A stretch of 51,520 bases of DNA, taken from Dysgonamonadaceae bacterium. Lineage in GTDB: Bacteria; Bacteroidota; Bacteroidia; Bacteroidales; Azobacteroidaceae. The DNA is taken from contig JAIRPX010000281.1 of assembly GCA_031256775.1 (NCBI GenBank), positions 1 to 51,520 on the forward strand, in the 5' to 3' direction. Below, in pieces: positions 45,353-51,520 of this stretch. The position numbers were made by a program, and so were the translations under genes. The notes beneath the pieces were generated by a model. That model was not told where the DNA came from, searched no databases, and saw only the letters and a program-made list of their open reading frames with translations. Every line of letters starts with the position of its first letter. Positions within the stretch are counted from its first letter, which is position 1.

Positions 45353-47569
45353 ATGAATTTAAAAAATTGTTTTTTACTTGTTTTTCTTGTACTATTTTCT
45401 TTCGCCTGTAAAGATGATTGCACAAAGTACGTTAATCCTTTTATTGGAACAGGCGGACATGGTCATACCTACCCCGGAGCTGTAGTACCGCACGGTTTGG
45501 TTCAGCTAAGTCCCGATACACGAACAAATGGATGGGACGCCTGCGCTGGCTATCACTACGACGACAATACTTTGCTGGGATTCAGCCATACTCATTTGAG
45601 CGGAACGGGTATTGGCGATTTGGGCGATATAGTATTCCTGCCTTACAGCGGAGAACTTCGACTGGTTCCTCCAAATGGCGAGGATAAGGAGTTTCATTAT
45701 GGATCTGCTTTTTCGCACGATAAAGAAAAAGCTTCTCCTGGCTATTACAGCGTATATCTCGACGATTATGATATAAATGCTGAACTGACGGCTACCACCC
45801 GTGCAGGATTTCACCGCTATACTTTCCCTGAATCCGACGCTCCCGGAATATATATTGATCTGACGCGGACAATTCACGACCGGCGATTGCTCAATTTTGA
45901 ACTGACCACTGTTGGCGAATATGAAATTCAGGGCATGAAACATTTGAGCGGATGGGCGCCCGACAGATATGTCTTTTTCTACGCCCGCTTTTCCGAACCT
46001 TTTACTTTTGTTTCGGAAGAAACTGCCAAAGCCGTCTTGAAATTTAAACCTACTGCTAAAGGTAAACAAATCCTGGCGAAAGTCGGCATTTCCTTTGTCG
46101 ATTGCGCAGGCGCGAAAAATAACTTGGATACGGAAATTCCCGACTGGAATTTCGATAAAATTCGCGATGATGCCGGTAAGAAATGGAACAGCGAATTGTC
46201 TAAAATCGAAATTAAAACCGGCGATGCTAAAAGTCGCTATATTTTCTATACCGCGCTTTATCATACTGCGTTGGAACCTGTTATGAGTTCCGACGCGGAT
46301 GGACGCTTCCGAACAATGGACAATCAGATTGCTCAGGATAAGGGTTATCAAAATTATTCTATTTTCTCTCTTTGGGACACGTTCAGGGCTTTGCATCCGC
46401 TAAACACAATCATATCTCCTGCGGAAAATCAGGCGATGATTCGCTCGCTCGTCCGGAAATCCGATGAAGGCGGGCTGCTGCCAATGTGGGAGTTAAATTC
46501 CAATTACACAGGATGTATGATTGGCTACCATGCCGTTCCGGTTATCGTGGATTCTTATGTGAAGGGACAGTGTGATTTTGACGTGGCTAAGGCTTATGCC
46601 GCCTGCAAAAAATCTTCTTCATACGACACTGTCAATGTGTCGCCAACCATCGACCGCAATATTTTACATGATAAATTGATGCCAATAGGCAAATACTATA
46701 AAAATACGCTTGGATATATTCCTGCCGACGTAGAAGGACAGTCGGTGGCGCGGGGACTGGAATATGCCTATGACGATTGGCTTATTGCCCTTTTAGCCAA
46801 TGACTTGGGACACAAGGAAGATTATGCGTATTATACTGAACTGAGTAAACTCTACCGTTCCTACTACGATGCTTCTACCGGTTTTATGCGGGGAAAACTT
46901 GCAGATGGTTCGTGGAGAACGCCTTTCGATCCACGTCATTCGGATCACAACAACGATGACTATTGCGAAGGAAACGCATGGCAATGGACATGGTTTGCTC
47001 CTCACGATATGGAAGGGCTGGTTGAATTGATGGGCGGACGGAAACCGTTTATTGAAAAATTGGATTCGCTGTTCTCTATATCTTCCGAAATAACAGGTGA
47101 ACGCGCTTCGGCAGATATTTCCGGACTTATTGGACAGTATGCGCATGGAAATGAACCCAGTCACCAGACTATCCATATCTATAATGCAGTCGGACAGCCG
47201 TACAAAACTCAGGAATTAGTGGATAAAGTTTTACAAACGCTTTATTTTGACGATCCTAACGGATTGTCGGGCAACGAAGACTGTGGCGAAATGTCGGCAT
47301 GGTACATCCTCAACAGTATGGGATTTTATTCATATTGTCCAGGTATCCCTTATTATTCTATTGGCAGACCTCTGTTTGACGAGGTGAAAATCAATTTGCA
47401 AAATGGAAAATCTTTTATTATCAGGGCGGAGAATAATTCGGACGTCAATAAATATGTATCTTCTGCGCTTTTGAACGGAAGGAAACTTGACGAACTCTTT
47501 TTCTCGCATAAAGATTTGATGGAAGGAGGATTACTGGAAATCGTAATGACCGGAGAACCTGTAAAATAA
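45353..47569 (+). CDS. GH92 family alpha-mannosidase lipoprotein
   Basis: Exo-alpha-mannosidase of glycoside hydrolase family 92 (738 residues), a calcium-dependent inverting enzyme that removes alpha-linked mannose from N-glycans or yeast mannan. The signal peptide ends in LFSFAC (Cys about residue 19). The N-terminal beta domain starts YVNPFIGTGGHGHTYPGAVV with VPHGLVQLSPDT and GFSHTHLSGTG. The (alpha/alpha)6 domain includes EGNAWQWTWFAPHDMEG and GNEDCGEMSAWYILNSMGFY, which carry the catalytic acidic residues. The two-helix protein is 36 bp downstream and a SusC follows, so this is the first gene of a glycan-utilization locus. Confidence 0.95.
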   Translation: MNLKNCFLLVFLVLFSFACKDDCTKYVNPFIGTGGHGHTYPGAVVPHGLVQLSPDTRTNGWDACAGYHYDDNTLLGFSHTHLSGTGIGDLGDIVFLPYSGELRLVPPNGEDKEFHYGSAFSHDKEKASPGYYSVYLDDYDINAELTATTRAGFHRYTFPESDAPGIYIDLTRTIHDRRLLNFELTTVGEYEIQGMKHLSGWAPDRYVFFYARFSEPFTFVSEETAKAVLKFKPTAKGKQILAKVGISFVDCAGAKNNLDTEIPDWNFDKIRDDAGKKWNSELSKIEIKTGDAKSRYIFYTALYHTALEPVMSSDADGRFRTMDNQIAQDKGYQNYSIFSLWDTFRALHPLNTIISPAENQAMIRSLVRKSDEGGLLPMWELNSNYTGCMIGYHAVPVIVDSYVKGQCDFDVAKAYAACKKSSSYDTVNVSPTIDRNILHDKLMPIGKYYKNTLGYIPADVEGQSVARGLEYAYDDWLIALLANDLGHKEDYAYYTELSKLYRSYYDASTGFMRGKLADGSWRTPFDPRHSDHNNDDYCEGNAWQWTWFAPHDMEGLVELMGGRKPFIEKLDSLFSISSEITGERASADISGLIGQYAHGNEPSHQTIHIYNAVGQPYKTQELVDKVLQTLYFDDPNGLSGNEDCGEMSAWYILNSMGFYSYCPGIPYYSIGRPLFDEVKINLQNGKSFIIRAENNSDVNKYVSSALLNGRKLDELFFSHKDLMEGGLLEIVMTGEPVK

Positions 47570-47605
47570 CGATAATAATAATAACTATATAATTAATGAA
47601 CTATC

Positions 47606-50600
47606 ATGCTGAATGTTTCTTTTATTAAAAAAATGCTTTGCTTTTGGATGCTATGCGTATGTGCAGGCGTTCATGCGCAGGAGATCGGCTATAACTGGCA
47701 GCTCGTAGCGCCCAAATATGCAACAGCCGACGCTTTTGTTGCGGGACTTAACGTGATGGATTACGGGGCTGATCCTGCTGGCAACACTGACCAGACAGCT
47801 TTATTTCAGCGTTTGCTGGATTTTCTTGGTTCGCGTACGATCAATAAGGGAACGAAAGAAGACGGTACGCCAAATGGCGGAACGCTTTTCCTTCCAGAAG
47901 GTAAATACCTGATTAACGGAAGTCTGGTTATACCCAAAGGTGTAACGCTTCGCGGGGAATGGGAAAAACCTGTAAAAGGACAACCTGTAAAAGGAACGAT
48001 TTTGCTGGCGGCAACCACCAATGCCAAAGGCAAAGACTGTACACAGTTGCCCAACGGAACGCTTGCTACGGCTTATGAACAGTTATCGCTGATAACATTG
48101 CAACCTTCATCTGCTGTGAGGGATATAAATATATGGTATCCCGAACAGGACGCCAATAATATTGTAGCTTTTCCGCCTGCTATTTTATTCGGGCAACAAG
48201 GCTATTGGGGAAACGACTATACCTTAGTCTCCAACATCACTTTGGTTAATGCTTTCGACGGAGTTATTTTCTCGCGTCGTGCAGGCGGCGGAGCGCCAAA
48301 CTGCTATGGTATCTATGGTACTCCATTAAGACGCGGTATAGAAATTGACAATATAGCCGAAGTGGGGCGCATTGATAATGTGGATTTTTCGCCGGATTAC
48401 TGGGCAGGTTCGGGTTTGCCTGGATCGCCTGCTGTGAATGGAGCGCATAAGCAATATATCCGTCAGAATGGAACGGCGGTTGTTATGCGTCGCAACGACT
48501 GGTCGTTTATATGCAAGGTAAAAGCCGAAGGTTATAAAATCGGTTATCATCTGGGCGTATCCTATAATCCGGAAAGGGCGGATAATGAAAATTATACATC
48601 TCCTAATGGACATAATTACGGCATGGAATTTACCGATTGCAAATATGGCGTTTTCATTGAAGCCGTTTCCGGTGCGGGAATGATGTTTTACGAATATAAA
48701 TTCAATAATTGCGATTATGGCTTCTTCTTGACGCGGGCAAACACGGCGCCCAACGGGAAAACTCCAGCCAATTCACCCTGGTACGGTGTTATTCAGGTGC
48801 AAGGCTCCGTTTTCGATACGAATATAGCCTCCGTTTATGCTCCGGAAGAAAATGGAACTAAAATTATGATGAATCAGAATACATTTGACGCGGGCGCTGT
48901 TGATGTTCGCGGCGGATTGATTTCGATTGTTAACTGCGATTTCAACAGCGAACCAGACCATATTGTTCTTGGCGCAAGGGCAAGGGCGATAATTACGGGA
49001 AACCGTTTCAAGGAAGAATCCGGAATAAAAAATGTGTCGATGTATAAGTGCATTATAGATCATAATCCGGTGGAGATGACCGAATTGCCTCATTTTCCCT
49101 ATAAAAATCAGTATGATTTTGTGCAGAAACCGGCTGGAAACGCTTTTTATACAGCCAACGTTTCGGCAGGCTTAGATATTTCAAATACAGATAATTCCGA
49201 TGCTTTGCAGGCTCTGCTGAATCAGGCGGGCAATGGAGGCGGGGGCGTGGTTTTCCTTCCTCCCGGACATTACAGTTTCCGCAAGCCGATTACAATTCCT
49301 TCCGGTGTGGAACTGAAAGGTTCTGTGGATGTTCCGAGTTTGCCCACAGGTCCAGGTTCGGTTATGGAAATCTATGCAGGCAAGGGCGATGAAAACGGAA
49401 CGCCGTTTATCACGATGGAGCAGGGTAGTGGACTTCGCGGGTTGGTTATGAATTATCCCGAACAGGCTATACAGCTGCTTACCGAGCCTGAACTCAACGG
49501 TGGCGACATTTATCATTATCCTTATACAATTCGCGGAAATAAAGACGTATATATTGTTAATGTAGCTTTGCGTACAAGTTATCACGGACTTGACCTGTTT
49601 ACAAACAAATGCGACAATCATTTTGTAGATTATCTTGCCGGACACGTTTTCAAAACAGGTATCCGCGTAGGAGGCAGCTCTGAAGGCGGACATATCTACA
49701 ATTCGCAGTTCAACCAGATTGCATACGGCTCCGGCGGCGAAACAAAATTCGGCGCTTGGGCTAATTCGCCCAACAACAACAATCCTGTTAGGTCAGTCTA
49801 TACCAAAGAACATGCTTATGCCTACGGATATTGCTGGAACAATCTATATTTCATGATAATAGAAAACTGTGCCAATCAGGTTTTGTACAATAATTTCGAT
49901 TTCGGTTCCAATCGCGGATTTACGCTTGGAGCTGGAGCAAACGGCATTTGTCTTGGACAGGGTATTGATCAGGGAATGAATTCTTTTTATATAGATGGAG
50001 TAGGGGATGAAGGTTTCAAATTTATTAATACACAGATAGTTACTACTGCGCCAGGACAAGGCGCTACCGACCCGGGTACGTCAGGTTCGTCGGATGAATA
50101 CTATGACAGGTTGCATAACTGGTTTATGAGGAATTATTTAAATCAGGCTTACCGCGACAATAACCGTTATATACAGACTACATCCAATCTCAACGGCAAG
50201 GTTACTTTCTTTGGCGTTGACTTTTGGGGACAGCCGCAAAACATATCCAATGAGGTTTTGGGCGGGACGCTCGAAATGCAGGCAGGAAATTACGACAATC
50301 CAGGGCAGAAAAATTTTGCTTCCATTGCATCCGGCGCTACTTTCAATATTACCGGCTCGAATATCAACAATATAGGGTTGTTGCTGGAATCTGCCGCTTC
50401 TGCTCCGCAGTTCTACGTGCAATCGTCGATGGTTAACCAGGCGAATGTTATTACTGCCGATTGCGGGCTGTGGCTTAATAATCTTGGCTTAACCGCTTCT
50501 GTTTCGCCCGACGCGGGAGCCTTTATTTCGCGAACAGGATGGATCGCCACCGCTTCAACTTCCAACGATGATGCGCAGAAAAGTCTTGACGGTGATACAG

Positions 50601-51151
50601 AAACTCGCTGGTCGTCTTTGAACGAGCGCCAGAAGCCAGGACAGTGGTTTATGGTTGACATGATTGAAAATCAAACGTTTACCGGAATATATATAGATGC
50701 AGGTTCAAATACCTACCGTCCTGTTTCGGTCAATGTATCTGTTTCTGCCGATGGCGAAAACTGGACGCAGTTAGCTTCGGGAAACAATTTCACGCAGGCT
50801 AATTTTGTAAAACAGACAGCCCGCTATATTCGCGTGGAACAGACAGGCACGGGAAGTTCTTCCTGGCGCATTGCCGAGTTTTATGTTATGAATACCGATC
50901 TTACCGCCAAGCCTGAAATAAAAGGCGACAGGGCGGACGTTCGCGCATGGTTTGCAGAAGGGAGGTTATACATCAATGGACTGACAGGAAAATCGTCGGC
51001 GAAAATCTACAGCGTTGCCGGACAGCTTGCAGCCCCAGTTATGACAGTAAGTGATTCAGCGCCAGTAAATCTTCCTTTGGGAATTTACATTGTTGAAATT
51101 CAAAACAGTGGAAATATTTATCAGAAAAAAATAATAAAAAATAGAAATTAA
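47606..51151 (+). CDS. Large exported protein: two pectin-lyase-like helices, F5/8C domain and T9SS C-terminal domain
   Basis: A 1181-residue protein with signal peptide (cleavage after VHAQ, about residue 25). Two matching pectate-lyase-3-like starts are visible: DYGADPAGNTDQTALFQRLL with GGTLFLPEGKYLINGSL (about residues 52-115), and DISNTDNSDALQALLNQAGN with GGVVFLPPGHYSF (about 526-562). Two tandem beta-helices recall GH55 exo-glucanases, but catalytic residues could not be confirmed. An F5/8 type C (discoidin-like) sugar-binding domain covers about 970-1090 (SLDGDTETRWSS). The tail (LYINGLTGKSS, LPLGIYIVEI, YQKKIIKNRN) is a type A T9SS sorting signal, implying export through the type IX system. 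Co-transcribed with GH92 (36-bp gap). Confidence 0.88.
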   Translation: MLNVSFIKKMLCFWMLCVCAGVHAQEIGYNWQLVAPKYATADAFVAGLNVMDYGADPAGNTDQTALFQRLLDFLGSRTINKGTKEDGTPNGGTLFLPEGKYLINGSLVIPKGVTLRGEWEKPVKGQPVKGTILLAATTNAKGKDCTQLPNGTLATAYEQLSLITLQPSSAVRDINIWYPEQDANNIVAFPPAILFGQQGYWGNDYTLVSNITLVNAFDGVIFSRRAGGGAPNCYGIYGTPLRRGIEIDNIAEVGRIDNVDFSPDYWAGSGLPGSPAVNGAHKQYIRQNGTAVVMRRNDWSFICKVKAEGYKIGYHLGVSYNPERADNENYTSPNGHNYGMEFTDCKYGVFIEAVSGAGMMFYEYKFNNCDYGFFLTRANTAPNGKTPANSPWYGVIQVQGSVFDTNIASVYAPEENGTKIMMNQNTFDAGAVDVRGGLISIVNCDFNSEPDHIVLGARARAIITGNRFKEESGIKNVSMYKCIIDHNPVEMTELPHFPYKNQYDFVQKPAGNAFYTANVSAGLDISNTDNSDALQALLNQAGNGGGGVVFLPPGHYSFRKPITIPSGVELKGSVDVPSLPTGPGSVMEIYAGKGDENGTPFITMEQGSGLRGLVMNYPEQAIQLLTEPELNGGDIYHYPYTIRGNKDVYIVNVALRTSYHGLDLFTNKCDNHFVDYLAGHVFKTGIRVGGSSEGGHIYNSQFNQIAYGSGGETKFGAWANSPNNNNPVRSVYTKEHAYAYGYCWNNLYFMIIENCANQVLYNNFDFGSNRGFTLGAGANGICLGQGIDQGMNSFYIDGVGDEGFKFINTQIVTTAPGQGATDPGTSGSSDEYYDRLHNWFMRNYLNQAYRDNNRYIQTTSNLNGKVTFFGVDFWGQPQNISNEVLGGTLEMQAGNYDNPGQKNFASIASGATFNITGSNINNIGLLLESAASAPQFYVQSSMVNQANVITADCGLWLNNLGLTASVSPDAGAFISRTGWIATASTSNDDAQKSLDGDTETRWSSLNERQKPGQWFMVDMIENQTFTGIYIDAGSNTYRPVSVNVSVSADGENWTQLASGNNFTQANFVKQTARYIRVEQTGTGSSSWRIAEFYVMNTDLTAKPEIKGDRADVRAWFAEGRLYINGLTGKSSAKIYSVAGQLAAPVMTVSDSAPVNLPLGIYIVEIQNSGNIYQKKIIKNRN

Positions 51152-51167
51152 TTAGTAGTACAACGTC

Positions 51168-51520
51168 ATGAAGAAAAAGCTATTATTCGCAGTATTCAGC
51201 CTGTGTTTATGCGCGGGTATGTTTGCTCAGAAAAGCATTACGGGAACGGTAAGAGACGCCTTGTCTGAGCCGTTGCCTGGAGTTTCGGTCACAGTGAAAG
51301 GCTCCCAGCGGGGTACGGTTACTGACATTGACGGTAATTTTTCCATTCCAATTCAGTCGGGCGACAAATCGCTGCTGTTCACTTTCATTGGAATGGAAAA
51401 TAAAACCGTAAATATTGAGAACGAAACTCATATCAATGTGGTTATGACGGAAAATGTCACGCTTCTGAATGAAGTAGTGGTTTCCGCATTAGGTATCAGG
51501 CGCGAAAACAAGTCCCTTAC
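51168..51520 (+). CDS. SusC/RagA-like TonB-linked outer-membrane protein (5' part, cut by window end)
   Basis: Only the first 117 codons are in the window. Signal peptide MKKKLLFAVFSLCLCAGMFA (cleaved after AQ), then a CarboxypepD_reg-like domain (SITGTVRDALSEPLPGVSVT, GTVTDIDGNFSI, LLFTFIGMENK) and the start of the plug, TLLNEVVVSALGIRRENKS, with the EVVVSALG signature of SusC-family receptors. It begins 17 bp after the two-helix protein, so it belongs to the same glycan-utilization operon. A SusD-like partner is expected just beyond the window. Confidence 0.93.
   Translation, partial: MKKKLLFAVFSLCLCAGMFAQKSITGTVRDALSEPLPGVSVTVKGSQRGTVTDIDGNFSIPIQSGDKSLLFTFIGMENKTVNIENETHINVVMTENVTLLNEVVVSALGIRRENKSL

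Noticed and set aside
45506-46396. Long antisense frame (296 codons) opposite GH92
   Set aside because: The plus-strand frame encodes a clear GH92 enzyme; the antisense translation has no domain or signal and follows from codon bias.

Overview
The window is a stretch of chromosome from a member of the Bacteroidota, most likely order Bacteroidales. The support is the gene content: ssb-gldE-gldD, a DUF2723 membrane protein, DUF4105/DUF4294/DUF6913 proteins, SmpB, a GlsA/GlsB-like acyltransferase pair, GH92, SusC-type receptors and a type IX secretion C-terminal domain. Many transcription units are also preceded by the TAnnTTTG -7 element of the Bacteroidota primary sigma factor. No rRNA, tRNA, CRISPR array, integrase or transposase was seen. 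The genus cannot be named from the sequence alone.

Layout. 447-1553: meaB-like GTPase, alone. 1607-6640: ssb, gldE, gldD, ligA and a DUF6913 gene, tightly packed, with a terminator hairpin after ssb. 6776-12205: DUF2723 membrane protein, polysaccharide deacetylase, Gfo/Idh/MocA oxidoreductase and GNAT, followed by sufS (12251-13480). 13553-20344: DUF4105 membrane protein, a PafA-family protein that has lost its catalytic residues, secA and a DUF4294 protein. 21030-23711 (minus strand): cation-efflux protein, smpB, Yip1-like membrane protein and lipoprotein. 23816-25661: two acyltransferases that look like the glycine-lipid pair GlsA/GlsB. 25906-31387: TonB-dependent receptor, beta-helix lipoprotein and a TRAP-like metallophosphatase, which looks like a phosphorus-acquisition locus. 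31583-32095: GNAT. 32634-34359: a DUF3575/DUF3868 pair resembling fimbrial accessory genes, without a fimbrillin. 34828-36488: a 35-residue ORF coupled to a secreted EreA/ChaN-like protein. 36841-44725: alpha-2-macroglobulin, mtaB and a GT2 glycosyltransferase. 45353-51520: start of a glycan-utilization locus with a GH92 alpha-mannosidase, a two-helix T9SS-exported protein and the first part of a SusC-like receptor.

The most distinctive feature lies between the genes. Every intergenic gap longer than about 190 bp (eight of them) is filled with a mosaic of short modular repeats, while shorter gaps have none. The modules are: A, a REP-like half-hairpin (core CATTGCGA...GAAGCAATCCAG), often as inverted pairs around an ACTGAAAACT-type tract; B, a multi-hairpin unit of about 90-120 bp; C, an arm-loop-arm hairpin (TAACCGCAGGC ... 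GCCTGCGGTTA); simple AT-rich 7-mer tracts; and P, a promoter-like module of about 45 bp shared by three unrelated genes. One B copy is enclosed by 22-bp perfect terminal inverted repeats like a MITE. At two loci an A module sits between two copies of the P promoter module.

Several ORFs were shortened to an internal start where a signal peptide, promoter element or stop/start overlap made that start more credible; this is stated in each entry.
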